Notes under the pieces: generated by a model | Databases searched by the model: none | Seen by the model: the letters and a program-made list of their open reading frames with translations, nothing else | What the model was told of the DNA's origin: nothing | Translations under genes and position numbers: made by a program | Part shown: in pieces, positions 1 through 7,144 of the stretch | Layout: each line of letters begins with the position of its first letter | Position numbering within the stretch: position 1 is the stretch's first letter | Assembly (NCBI RefSeq): GCF_023502145.1 | Contig: NZ_JAMFLI010000001.1 | Location: 620,001 to 684,000, forward strand | DNA: 64,000 bases | From: Craterilacuibacter sp. RT1T | GTDB taxonomy: Bacteria; Pseudomonadota; Gammaproteobacteria; Burkholderiales; Chromobacteriaceae | Direction: 5' to 3'

Positions 1-633
1 TATGGCGATATTACCCCGCACACCGATGCCGCACGGCTGTTTACTCTTTCCATCATCATTCTGGGTATTACCGTATTTGCCGCAGCGTTGAGTACATTGG
101 TAGGCCCCATGCTGAACTCAAGCATGCAACGCATTATTAAAGGGAAGGGACGTAAAATGAAACGCTCCGGTCATTTTCTGATCGTTGGTGCATCACCATT
201 GGCACATAATCTGTACGAGAGTTTGAGCCAGCGCGGCCTTAAAGTGACGGTGTTGTTGTCCCCCGAGAGTGCGCAGCAGCATAGCCTGCCTGATGATGCG
301 GATATCGTGGTCGGAGAGACTTCCGATACCAGCGTTCTCAAGGAAGCGGGCGCGGAGTTGGCGCGCTCGGTGTTGGCGCTGGGGGGGGATGATGCCGATA
401 ATGCATTTGTAGTGCTGGCGATGAAGGATCTGGCCAGTGATGTGCGTACGGTGGTTTTACTCAACGACAACCGTCATCTGGAAAAAATCAAGCGTTGCCA
501 GCCGGATGTGCTGATTGCCCCCCAGTTGCTGGGGAGCGAGATTCTGGCGCGCCTGCTTAATGGTGAAACCATGGACAAAGACACCATTACCGACCTGCTG
601 CTGCAGGGCAATCCGGCCAAGCTCAGCGATTGA
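1..633 (+). CDS. kch: Kch-type voltage-gated potassium channel, C-terminal part (5' end outside window)
   Basis: Reading frame 1 is open from base 1 and begins at the YGD of a K+ selectivity filter (Y-G-D-I-T-P), followed by the last pore-module helix (LFTLSIIILGITVFAAALS) and a TrkA-N/RCK domain (FLIVGASPLAHNLYESL Rossmann turn; later NAFVVLAMKDLASDVRTV). The order and the C-terminal motif GSEILARLLNGE match E. coli Kch closely. It is an inner-membrane potassium channel with a cytoplasmic regulatory domain. The N-terminal membrane segments and the promoter lie upstream of the window. A start at 88 would fall inside the last transmembrane helix and is not credible. Confidence 0.85.
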   Translation, partial: YGDITPHTDAARLFTLSIIILGITVFAAALSTLVGPMLNSSMQRIIKGKGRKMKRSGHFLIVGASPLAHNLYESLSQRGLKVTVLLSPESAQQHSLPDDADIVVGETSDTSVLKEAGAELARSVLALGGDDADNAFVVLAMKDLASDVRTVVLLNDNRHLEKIKRCQPDVLIAPQLLGSEILARLLNGETMDKDTITDLLLQGNPAKLSD

Positions 634-643
634 GCCTGGCGCG

Positions 644-895
644 TTAGCCTGCGATGGCCGCCAGACGGGCTTTGTCGTAATACTCGCCGCCCATATTCAG
701 CTCTTCACCATCATGCCAGCGGCTGGAGTCCCCTTCGCTGATAAACCAGTGCCGGCCGCGCTCATCCTGATGGACGAAGACGCCGCCTTGCAAAGTTTGC
801 TCTTCCAGGTCCTCTATGCTGTACGGTGTATCGCCACCATAGGGCTTGAACGTATCCTGGCTATGGTCCCATATCCATTGGCGTGCAGTGCCCAT
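644..895 (-). CDS. Conserved hypothetical protein, 83 aa
   Basis: An 83-residue acidic protein (MGTARQWIWDHSQDTFKPYG...). The start at 895 is supported by a strong ribosome-binding site, GAGGAGAAAG, 6 nt upstream on the minus strand; a longer open frame to 1291 has no such site and overlaps the next gene. No signal peptide or membrane segment is visible. The sequence is rich in Trp, Tyr, Asp and Glu and has no domain I recognise. It converges with the kch-like gene with a 10-bp gap. Function unknown. Confidence 0.7.
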   Translation of the reverse strand: MGTARQWIWDHSQDTFKPYGGDTPYSIEDLEEQTLQGGVFVHQDERGRHWFISEGDSSRWHDGEELNMGGEYYDKARLAAIAG

Positions 896-1104
896 ATTGC
901 TTTCTCCTCGTGAGTATTGCGCCGTTGACGGCGCTTTAGGCAAATATCCTATAGCGCGTAGGGCTAAGAAGCAAACAGTCTTGGTCGCGGTGCTATCCCA
1001 GCCCGAATCATGCGGTGCATAATGGACACAAGCGTGCATGGTGCCGTTTACCTGATGATCGGGGCGTATGCTGCGCATCACCGGGTCTAGCCTGAGTTCG
1101 TGCG

Positions 1105-1854
1105 ATGAAACCGCTATCCGTTGCAACTTACAACATCCACAAGGGCATGTCGCCGCTGAACCGCAAGGTGATGGTGCCGGCGATGGCGCGGGCGCTGGAT
1201 ACCTTGTCGTCCGATGTGGTTTTTTTGCAGGAAGTGCAGGGGCGCAATGCCCTGCGCGCCCTGCGCCACCCCAACTGGCCAAGCTTGCCACAGCATCATT
1301 ATCTGGCGCGCCATCTGGGCAGCAAGGTCACTTATGGCTTGAACGCCGCCTATGATCACGGCCATCACGGCAATGCGTTGTTGTCGCGCTTTCCCGTTAC
1401 CGAGTGGTGCAATCTTGATATCAGCGTCAACCGGCTGGAAAGCCGCGGCATCCTGCATTGCCTGCTGCAACCGCAGGGCTGGACGCAGCCGGTGGTCACG
1501 CTGTGCGCCCACCTGAATTTGCTGGCACGCGACCGGCGCAAGCAATTCGAGGCCCTGTCGCGTTATATCGACAGCAATGTGCCGCCGGAGGCCATGCTGA
1601 TTCTGGCTGGCGACTTCAATGACTGGCGCGACGAGGCCAGCGCCATCCTGCGCGAGCGTGCCGGTCTGGATGAAGTGTTCCGCCTGCTCAATGGCGAGTG
1701 TGCCAGAAGCTTTCCGGCGCGCATGCCCATGCTGCCGCTGGATCGCATCTATGTGCGCGGCTTGCAGCCGGTGTCGGTCGAAGTGCATCGCGGCCTGCCC
1801 TGGGCCAAGTTATCCGATCATTTGCCATTAAGTGCACAATTGTTGCCACTATAA
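1105..1854 (+). CDS. Endonuclease/exonuclease/phosphatase family protein (YbhP-like)
   Basis: 249 aa with the EEP-fold signatures in order: YNIHKG near residue 9 (metal-binding Asn), FLQEVQG near 42 (catalytic Glu), the central CAHLNLLARDRRKQ segment, LAGDFNDW near 172 (catalytic Asp/Asn) and SDHLPL near the C-terminus (catalytic Asp-His). All catalytic positions are present, so it should be an active Mg2+-dependent phosphodiesterase or phosphatase; the substrate (nucleic acid, phospholipid or inositol phosphate) cannot be told from sequence. There is no signal peptide. In other proteobacteria this family often sits beside a cardiolipin synthase, but no such gene is adjacent here. Confidence 0.85.
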   Translation: MKPLSVATYNIHKGMSPLNRKVMVPAMARALDTLSSDVVFLQEVQGRNALRALRHPNWPSLPQHHYLARHLGSKVTYGLNAAYDHGHHGNALLSRFPVTEWCNLDISVNRLESRGILHCLLQPQGWTQPVVTLCAHLNLLARDRRKQFEALSRYIDSNVPPEAMLILAGDFNDWRDEASAILRERAGLDEVFRLLNGECARSFPARMPMLPLDRIYVRGLQPVSVEVHRGLPWAKLSDHLPLSAQLLPL

Positions 1855-1892
1855 AACAGTGCCATTGGAAGATAATATTTTGTATACATCAC

Positions 1893-1922
1893 TTGACAGT
1901 TGCGGGTCGCGGCTGGTAGATT
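1893..1922 (+). promoter_or_regulatory. Sigma-70 promoter of the metNIQ leader
   Basis: TTGACA (1893-1898, perfect -35) and TAGATT (1917-1922, 4 of 6 matches to the -10) are separated by 18 bp. Transcription would start near 1929, leaving a leader of about 150 nt before the metN ATG at 2080. Confidence 0.7.
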
Positions 1923-1952
1923 TTGTCCCAGATACATCGCCGATTTGATACA

Positions 1953-2061
1953 GCTTGCGGGCGTAAAACAGCTAAAGCGTGGACGGACTGCAGCTCGCAA
2001 TCCGCACTTCAGTAATACCGAAGTTCCATGATTTAAGCTCGCCGCAAGTGGCGGGCTTTTT
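1953..2061 (+). ncRNA. Structured leader RNA of metNIQ: candidate riboswitch/attenuator
   Basis: The leader folds by eye into a closed motif. P1 pairs CTTGCGG-CG (1954-1963, one bulged G) with CGCCGCAAG (2040-2048). P2 pairs CGTGGA (1978-1983) with TCCATG (2025-2030). P2 encloses two hairpins with almost no linker: P3 (1984-2004, CGGA/TCCG plus TGC/GCA) and P4 (2006-2024, ACTTC/GAAGT), giving a three-way junction. The 3' strand of P1 overlaps the 5' arm and loop of a terminator (stem 2037-2043/2050-2056, then five T), so P1 and terminator exclude each other. I cannot match it to SAM-I, SAM-II, SAM-IV or SAH consensus motifs. It may regulate metNIQ by antitermination, or release a short RNA ending near 2061. 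Confidence 0.6.
2037..2061 (+). terminator. Intrinsic terminator within the metNIQ leader
   Basis: GCTCGCC (2037-2043) pairs with GGCGGGC (2050-2056) across a 6-nt loop, with one G-T wobble, followed by TTTTT. It ends 18 nt before the metN start codon, the expected position for attenuation control. Confidence 0.65.
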
Positions 2062-2079
2062 GCATTTCTAGGGACTTCG

Positions 2080-2817
2080 ATGATACATCTCAATAACGTG
2101 AGCAAGCGCTTTCGCCATCCCGACGGGGGCTGGTTTGATGCCGTACGCGCGACTACGCTTTCCATCGCCGAGGGCGAAATATTCGGTCTGATCGGTTTTT
2201 CCGGTGCCGGTAAATCCACCTTGCTGCGTCTGATCAATCTGCTGGAACGCCCCGAGGCGGGGGCCGTACTGGTGGATGGTCAGGATCTGACCCGCTTGTC
2301 GGCTAGCGAACTGCGCCGTGCGCGGCAAAATATCGGCATGGTGTTTCAGCAGTTCAATCTGCTGTCTAACCGCACCGTGGCGGAAAATATTGCCTTCCCG
2401 CTGGAAATCGCCGGCTGGAGCCGCGTTGATATTGCGCTGCGCGTAGCCGAATGCCTGGAAGTGGTGGGGCTCTCTGACCGCGCCGAACATTATCCGGCCC
2501 AACTTTCGGGCGGGCAGAAGCAGCGGGTCGGGATTGCCCGCGCGCTGGCGCCGCGCCCCAAGGTCATTCTGGCCGACGAGCCGACTTCGGCGCTGGACCC
2601 GAAAACCACACAAAGCGTGTTGCAGTGCCTGGCCGATATCAATGCGCGTTTTGGCGTCACCATTGTACTGGTCACCCATGAAATGGGCGTGGTGCGGGCA
2701 ATTTGCCAGCGTGCAGCCTTGCTTGAGGGCGGGGCGCTGCTTGAAGTGATGGATGTTAAACAAGGCGAGGTGCAGGCGTTGTCGTCTGCTGCGCGCGATA
2801 TGCTGGAGGCCGCGTAA
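2080..2817 (+). CDS. metN: Methionine ABC transporter ATP-binding protein, short form
   Basis: ATPase of the D/L-methionine importer. Walker A is GFSGAGKST near residue 46, the Q-loop is VFQQFN, the signature is LSGGQKQR near 143 and Walker B is VILADEP, followed by the switch His in VTHEMG. At 245 aa it stops soon after the nucleotide-binding domain. It lacks the C-terminal NIL/ACT-like domain of the roughly 340-aa E. coli MetN, which binds methionine and causes transinhibition. First gene of metN-metI-metQ; its stop overlaps the metI start by one base. The ribosome-binding site (AGGGA) is weak. Confidence 0.92.
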   Translation: MIHLNNVSKRFRHPDGGWFDAVRATTLSIAEGEIFGLIGFSGAGKSTLLRLINLLERPEAGAVLVDGQDLTRLSASELRRARQNIGMVFQQFNLLSNRTVAENIAFPLEIAGWSRVDIALRVAECLEVVGLSDRAEHYPAQLSGGQKQRVGIARALAPRPKVILADEPTSALDPKTTQSVLQCLADINARFGVTIVLVTHEMGVVRAICQRAALLEGGALLEVMDVKQGEVQALSSAARDMLEAA

Positions 2818-3503
2818 TGGAAGCGATCACTTTTGCCGAGGCATGGAGCAACCTGGTGCTGCTGGGGCCGGAAATCTGGCAGGCCTGTCTGGAAACCGCA
2901 CTGATGCTGGGCATAGGCTTGTCCGCTGCCGTCCTCTTGGGTGGCCCCTTGGGCGTGTGGCTGTATCTGGCGCAGCCGGGGCAGATTCTGGCCAACCGTT
3001 TTGTTGCCGGTTTGCTGGGCTGGCTGGTCAATCTGGTGCGCTCTTTCCCTTTCATTATCCTGATGGTGTCGCTGGTGCCCTTAACCCGGCTGATCGTCGG
3101 TAGCACCATCGGCCCGGTCGCCGCAGCCGTGCCTTTGTCGTTTGCCGCCATTCCGTATTTTGCCCGTCTGGTCGAGCAGACGCTGCGCGAAGTACCGCGC
3201 GGAGTGGTCGAGGCCGCCGAAGCCATGGGCGCGAGCCCCTTGCAGATTGTGTTCAAGGTCTTGTTGCGCGAAGCGCGTGCCGGCCTAGTGAATGCGCTGA
3301 CCATTCTGACCATCAGCTTTCTGAGTTACTCCGCCGTGGCCGGTGTCGTGGGCGGCGGGGGGATTGGCGATCTGGCCATCCGCTACGGCTATTACCGTTT
3401 CCAGAGTGAAGTCATGCTGGCCATGGTGCTGCTGCTGGTGGTGGTCGTGCAGATTATCCAGTTGGGCGGCAACTATCTGGCCGCGCGTCTGGACAAGCGT
3501 TAA
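2817..3503 (+). CDS. metI: Methionine ABC transporter permease
   Basis: 228-aa inner-membrane permease with about five hydrophobic segments. The EAA loop that docks on MetN is visible (VEAAEAMGASPLQIVFKVLL, near residues 128-147). The start codon overlaps the metN stop (TAATG), indicating translational coupling. The length and the segment GGGGIGDLAIRYGYYRFQ are typical of MetI. It forms the channel of the importer together with metN and the binding protein encoded 36 bp downstream. Confidence 0.92.
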   Translation: MEAITFAEAWSNLVLLGPEIWQACLETALMLGIGLSAAVLLGGPLGVWLYLAQPGQILANRFVAGLLGWLVNLVRSFPFIILMVSLVPLTRLIVGSTIGPVAAAVPLSFAAIPYFARLVEQTLREVPRGVVEAAEAMGASPLQIVFKVLLREARAGLVNALTILTISFLSYSAVAGVVGGGGIGDLAIRYGYYRFQSEVMLAMVLLLVVVVQIIQLGGNYLAARLDKR

Positions 3504-3539
3504 CCCTTTTATCAAGCATCCATACCAAGGAGAAACAAG

Positions 3540-4349
3540 ATGCGTGCAAGCTTTATCAAAACACTGCTAGCCGTTGCGGTTGGCCTGAGCTTTACCGGCG
3601 CGGCTGTGGCTGCGGATCCTGCCAAGAAAAACATCGTGATCGGTACCACCGTGGGCGACTTTGGCGACATGGTTAAGCTCAATATCAAGCCGCAGCTGGA
3701 AAAGCAGGGCTATAGCGTCAAACTGGTCGAGTTTACCGATTATGTACGCCCCAATCTGGGTCTGGCCGAAGGCTCGCTTGATGTAAACGTGTTCCAGCAC
3801 AAGCCGTATCTGGACTCGTTCAGCAAAGAGCACAAGCTGAGCCTGACGCCGGTGTTCCAGGTGCCGACCGCGCCTTTGGGTGTTTACCCGGGCAAACTTA
3901 AGGCGCTGAAAGACGTGAAGGCTGGCAGCACGATCGCCACGCCTAACGATCCGTCCAACTTCGCCCGTGCGCTGGTGATGCTGGCCGATCTGGGCTGGAT
4001 CAAGCTGAAGCCGGGTGTCAATCCGCTGACTGCATCCGAGCGCGATATTGCCCAGAACGTCAAGCAGGTGAAAATCGTCCAGCTGGAAGCGGCGCAACTG
4101 CCACGCGCCCGTGGCGATGTGGACTTTGCCATCATTAATGGCAACTACGCCACCAGCTCCGGCATCAAGCTGACCGAGGCCGTGTTCCAGGAAAAGAGCT
4201 ACGCCTATGTGAACTGGGGTGTGGTCAAGAGCGCTGACGCGGCCAAACCATGGGCCAAGGATGTGATCGCCGCCTACAACTCGCCTGCTTTCAAGGCGTG
4301 GGCACAAAAACAGTATCCGGGTTACAAGCTGCCGCAAAACTGGAAGTAA
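3540..4349 (+). CDS. metQ: Methionine-binding periplasmic protein
   Basis: 269-aa NlpA/MetQ-family substrate-binding protein. The N-terminus is a standard signal peptide (positively charged, hydrophobic core, cleavage after AAVA near residue 24). There is no lipobox cysteine, so it is predicted soluble and periplasmic rather than a lipoprotein as in many Gram-negatives. Family motifs include the IVIGTTVGDFGDM start, FTDYVRPNLGLAEG, NVFQHKPYLD and IATPNDPSNFARAL. An AAGGAG ribosome-binding site precedes the ATG, and the gene is followed by a strong terminator that closes the metNIQ operon. Confidence 0.92.
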   Translation: MRASFIKTLLAVAVGLSFTGAAVAADPAKKNIVIGTTVGDFGDMVKLNIKPQLEKQGYSVKLVEFTDYVRPNLGLAEGSLDVNVFQHKPYLDSFSKEHKLSLTPVFQVPTAPLGVYPGKLKALKDVKAGSTIATPNDPSNFARALVMLADLGWIKLKPGVNPLTASERDIAQNVKQVKIVQLEAAQLPRARGDVDFAIINGNYATSSGIKLTEAVFQEKSYAYVNWGVVKSADAAKPWAKDVIAAYNSPAFKAWAQKQYPGYKLPQNWK

Positions 4350-4368
4350 GCTTGAGCGGATGCAGCCA

Positions 4369-4395
4369 ACGGCACCTGAACAGGTGCCGTTTTTT
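4369..4395 (+). terminator. Terminator of metNIQ
   Basis: ACGGCACC and GGTGCCGT form an 8-10 bp stem with a short loop, followed by six T (4390-4395), 20 bp after the metQ stop. Confidence 0.85.
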
Positions 4396-4445
4396 GTGTC
4401 TGAAAATCGCCTATGCTGCGTTTTGGGTCTGTCTGGAAGCGGCGA

Positions 4446-5231
4446 ATGAGCACAGCGTATTTCACCAAGGTGGTCATCACCCAGTCGGCACGCATTGAGC
4501 TGGCTTGTCGGGCATTGGCCGGGCCGGATGGCGCGCAGCGCGCCGAGGCGGTGCATGACTTGCGTCTTGCGCTACGGGCCTTGCGTACGGTGCTGCTGTT
4601 TTTTCGCGGTAGCGAGACGGCTGATGCGTTGCGCCGGCACTTGGCCGGGTGTTACCGCCTAAGCCGCGAGGCGCGCGAGCTGGAAGTGGCGCTGGACGCG
4701 CTGGCCTTGTTGCAGCGATGCCATCCGCGGGCATTAAGCGTGGATCTTGCGTGGGCACGTGCCTTACAGCAGGCGCGCAACCGCTTGTTGCCGCGCCTGC
4801 AGCCTGATTTAGTGGCGGCGTTGGCTTTGCTTTTGCCTTTTCTTGCCGGCGCAGATGCGCTGCTGGATAAGCTGCGCTTGCGCAAACTGGCACGCATGCA
4901 GGCCAAGTCTTTATGGCAAAAAGTGCAAGCCAAGCTGCAACGGGCGCTGGGTAGCGGCAAGCCTGCCCACTGGCATGCGGCGCGGCTGGCTATCAAGCGC
5001 TATCGCGGCTGGGGCGTACAGTTTGCGCCGCTACTTCAGCGGCGTACCCGCAAGCGGGTGAAGGCTTTGTTCTCCGTGCAGGGTTTGCTGGGCGAATTGA
5101 ATGATTGGCAAGCACTGGTGCAGCGCCTGCAGGCAGAAGGGGCACTCGCCAAGGCTTGGCGGCGCATCATCGCAGGGCGGGAGAAGCATTTGCAAAAGGT
5201 GCTGCGCCGGCGCGTTCGGCGGCAGATTTGA
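4446..5231 (+). CDS. CHAD domain-containing protein
   Basis: About 261 aa, very rich in Leu, Ala and Arg, with the helical CHAD signature VHDLRLALRALRTVL near residue 25 and a second conserved block AIKRYRGW near 184. CHAD proteins bind polyphosphate through conserved His/Lys/Arg residues; several occur with PHA or polyphosphate granules. I place the start at 4446 (MSTAYF) because GGAAG lies upstream; an ATG at 4413 in the same frame is possible. It stands alone, directly after the metQ terminator. The C-terminus is strongly basic (RRRVRRQI). Confidence 0.75.
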   Translation: MSTAYFTKVVITQSARIELACRALAGPDGAQRAEAVHDLRLALRALRTVLLFFRGSETADALRRHLAGCYRLSREARELEVALDALALLQRCHPRALSVDLAWARALQQARNRLLPRLQPDLVAALALLLPFLAGADALLDKLRLRKLARMQAKSLWQKVQAKLQRALGSGKPAHWHAARLAIKRYRGWGVQFAPLLQRRTRKRVKALFSVQGLLGELNDWQALVQRLQAEGALAKAWRRIIAGREKHLQKVLRRRVRRQI

Positions 5232-5306
5232 GGCATCATGCAAGCCAAGTGGCTGCTTGGGCGCATCTTTTACCATAAGGCAAGGGTTTTGTTTGCCGTA
5301 ATCAGG

Positions 5307-5312
5307 TATACT
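5307..5312 (+). promoter_or_regulatory. Probable -10 element of the infA leader
   Basis: TATACT matches the -10 consensus at five of six positions; no convincing -35 is visible at 16-18 bp. Transcription from it would start near 5319, giving an unusually long leader of about 240 nt before infA. Confidence 0.45.
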
Positions 5313-5330
5313 GCGCGCAGGAAAGCTGTG

Positions 5331-5497
5331 CTGCCCGTTGGCTGAGAGCGTTCGCCTGGACTCATCCGGGTTCCGCCCGCCTCATTCTCGCCTCGTTTCC
5401 CGTAACGAATATCTGCCGGATTCGGCATTATCCTGACGGACATCTCCGCCAGCCCTTGTTGAACCGGGTCGGCGCTGGAGTGTTAATGAGGGGGCAG
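5331..5497 (+). ncRNA. Candidate structured 5' leader RNA of infA
   Basis: The 327-bp gap before infA holds nested complementarity. CTGCCC (5331-5336) pairs with GGGCAG (5492-5497) and closes the element. Inside are GGC-GAGA/TCTCGCC (5340-5347/5386-5392) around the hairpin CCTGGA-CTCA-TCCGGG (5355-5370), then TCGTT/AACGA (5393-5408), TGCCG-GATT-CGGCA (5414-5427), and a longer stem-loop with arms 5448-5455 and 5466-5473 plus an outer CTCC/GGAG pairing. No terminator follows and infA starts 61 nt later. I do not recognise the class; its size and closing stem loosely recall 6S RNA, but no diagnostic sequence is seen. A long cold-shock-type mRNA leader is another possibility. Confidence 0.4.
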
Positions 5498-5558
5498 TCA
5501 GAGCATTGTTGAAGACACGGATGCCCGCCATCAGATGGGGGGCTATCGGAGATAGGTT

Positions 5559-5816
5559 ATGGCTAAAGAAGAACTGTTGGAACTGCAAGGCGTCGTCGTC
5601 GACGTCATGCCGGATACCCGATTTAAAGTGCGTTTGGAGAATGGCGTTGAAGTCGTGGCCTATGCCTCGGGCAAAATGCGCAAATTCCGCATCCGCATTC
5701 TGGAAGGCGACAAGGTGACGGTTGAAATGTCGCCGTATGATCTGACCAAGGCGCGCATCAGCTTCCGTCACAAGGAAGAACGCGGCCCGTCGTCGGCACC
5801 TTCGTTCCGCCGCTAA
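5559..5816 (+). CDS. infA: Translation initiation factor IF-1 (probable second copy type)
   Basis: 85-aa S1/OB-fold protein beginning [18 protein letters not shown] and containing the IF-1 core ([34 protein letters not shown]). It binds the 30S A site during initiation. The basic tail after residue 72 ([11 protein letters not shown]...) makes it longer than the canonical 72-aa IF-1 and resembles the extra IF-1 found in many betaproteobacteria. It stands outside any ribosomal operon. GGAG lies about 8 nt before the ATG, behind the structured leader described separately. Confidence 0.88.
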   Translation: MAKEELLELQGVVVDVMPDTRFKVRLENGVEVVAYASGKMRKFRIRILEGDKVTVEMSPYDLTKARISFRHKEERGPSSAPSFRR

Positions 5817-5932
5817 GCAAGACTTGCGGGCGCGGATCAGGCCTTAGCCTCCGTGCCCGAACTTCCCTTCGTATTTCTGCCGCCCGCCATTCCGGCCGGT
5901 GCGCAACCTCTGCTTGACGCTTTATTTGCCCG

Positions 5933-6844
5933 TCAATAGGCGCGGCTACGCTCGACCTTGCCCGTTACTTCCTGCCCTTGCTCCAGTGCCTGAATGCGCC
6001 TTGCGATCTGCGCTGCGGCCTCGCCGATCAGCGTCTGGGCTGCGCTGTGCGGCGTAATGATGGCGCGCGGGTGGCCCCATAGACGATGTCCGGCTTCTAG
6101 CGGCTCCAGTGCGAATACGTCCAGCAGGGCAAAGCGCAGTGCGCCGCTGTCCAGTGCCGCAAGCAGGGCATTTTCATCGAGCTGATCGCCACGTCCGGCA
6201 TGAATCAGCGCGCTGCCCGCTGGCAGCAGCGCCAGCCGTTTTGCGCTGAGCAGGCCGCGGGTCAGCGCGGTGGAGGGCAGCAGGTTGATCAGGACATCGG
6301 TTTGGGCCAAGAGGGCGTTTAGCTGCGCTTCGCCAGAGATGCAGTTGACGCGGTCCAAGGCGTGCCTCTTGCGGCTATAGCCGCTGACGCAATAACCATC
6401 CTCCGCCAGCGCCGCCGCGACGCGCCCGCCCATTTCACCCAGCCCGAGGACCGTGATGCGGGTGTCGGCCTTGCGTCTGTCCGGTCTAACCTGCCATTGC
6501 TGTGCCTGCTGCTGTGTACGGTAAACGTCGAAGCTGCGCTGCCAGTGCAGCACGCCATAGCGCGCATACTCGACCATTTGTTCGGCCATGCCGGCATCGG
6601 TCAGGCGGTAGATGGGGATGTCGGGGGAGAGGTCTTGCCGGCCCAGCAGGCGGTCAACCCCCGCGCCCAGTGCAAACACCCCTTGCAAGCCGGAAAGGTT
6701 GCTAAAAAAGCCCTCGGGTGGGTTCCATGCCACCGCATAGCGTGCGTCAGGTTCGAGCTGGTCGCTGACGCGATGTCCGGGTAAGAGGCGGGACAGGGCG
6801 GCGATATAGCTTTGCGCATGTTCCGAATGGTAGACGGTAATCAC
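5933..6844 (-). CDS. ghrA: Glyoxylate/hydroxypyruvate reductase-type D-2-hydroxyacid dehydrogenase
   Basis: 303 aa. I choose the GTG start at 6844 (V-I-T-V-Y-H-S) because AAGGAG lies 7 nt upstream; the ATG 42 nt further up has no such site. The NAD(P)-binding turn GLGEMGGRVA is near residue 135. The catalytic set is present: Arg in HAGRGDQ, Glu in FALEPLEAG and His in TPHSAAQT. The ALGAGVDRLL and MAEQMVEYARYGVLHWQR segments are typical of GhrA, which reduces glyoxylate and hydroxypyruvate in the cytoplasm. Divergent from the small HTH gene at 6929 with an 84-bp shared promoter region. Confidence 0.85.
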   Translation of the reverse strand: MITVYHSEHAQSYIAALSRLLPGHRVSDQLEPDARYAVAWNPPEGFFSNLSGLQGVFALGAGVDRLLGRQDLSPDIPIYRLTDAGMAEQMVEYARYGVLHWQRSFDVYRTQQQAQQWQVRPDRRKADTRITVLGLGEMGGRVAAALAEDGYCVSGYSRKRHALDRVNCISGEAQLNALLAQTDVLINLLPSTALTRGLLSAKRLALLPAGSALIHAGRGDQLDENALLAALDSGALRFALLDVFALEPLEAGHRLWGHPRAIITPHSAAQTLIGEAAAQIARRIQALEQGQEVTGKVERSRAY

Positions 6845-6928
6845 GAGGGCTCCTTGCCTGAGGCTGGCGGGCGCAAATATATGCACTTTTTTTGCAAGCC
6901 ACTATGCTGGAAAAAAAGGGAGCATGCA

Positions 6929-7141
6929 ATGAGACTGGAACTCTTTAATCAGGTTGCCAACCTGATCGGGCTGAAAAAGCGCTCGCGCGAGGCAGTATGG
7001 CTGATCGAGATCGAAGGCATGACTTGCAGCGGGGCAGCTCGGCAGATGGATTTGTCCGTCTCCACCGTGTCGCGCGCCCACGCCCGTTACCGGCGCGCGG
7101 TGCAGGCCATCAATGTGATGGCACCGCACCTGCCGATGTAG
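6929..7141 (+). CDS. Small helix-turn-helix protein (KorA/TrfB-like or sigma-70 region 4-like)
   Basis: 70 aa starting MRLELFNQVANLIGL. The core EGMTCSGAARQMDLSVSTVSRAH has the spacing of a helix-turn-helix recognition unit, and the overall pattern (L-x(n)-R-S-x-E-A-x-x-L, then HTH) recalls TrfB/KorA repressors. AAGGGAG lies 7 nt upstream. A longer frame from 6812 would overlap the divergent reductase and is rejected. Convergent with dnaE (3-bp gap). Its divergence from ghrA suggests, but does not prove, that it regulates that gene. Confidence 0.6.
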   Translation: MRLELFNQVANLIGLKKRSREAVWLIEIEGMTCSGAARQMDLSVSTVSRAHARYRRAVQAINVMAPHLPM

Positions 7142-7144
7142 GTC

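Noticed and set aside
5331-5497. 6S RNA or SRP RNA identity for the infA leader
   Set aside because: Overall size and closing stem fit loosely, but I could not place the conserved sequence blocks of either RNA; kept as an unassigned structured leader.
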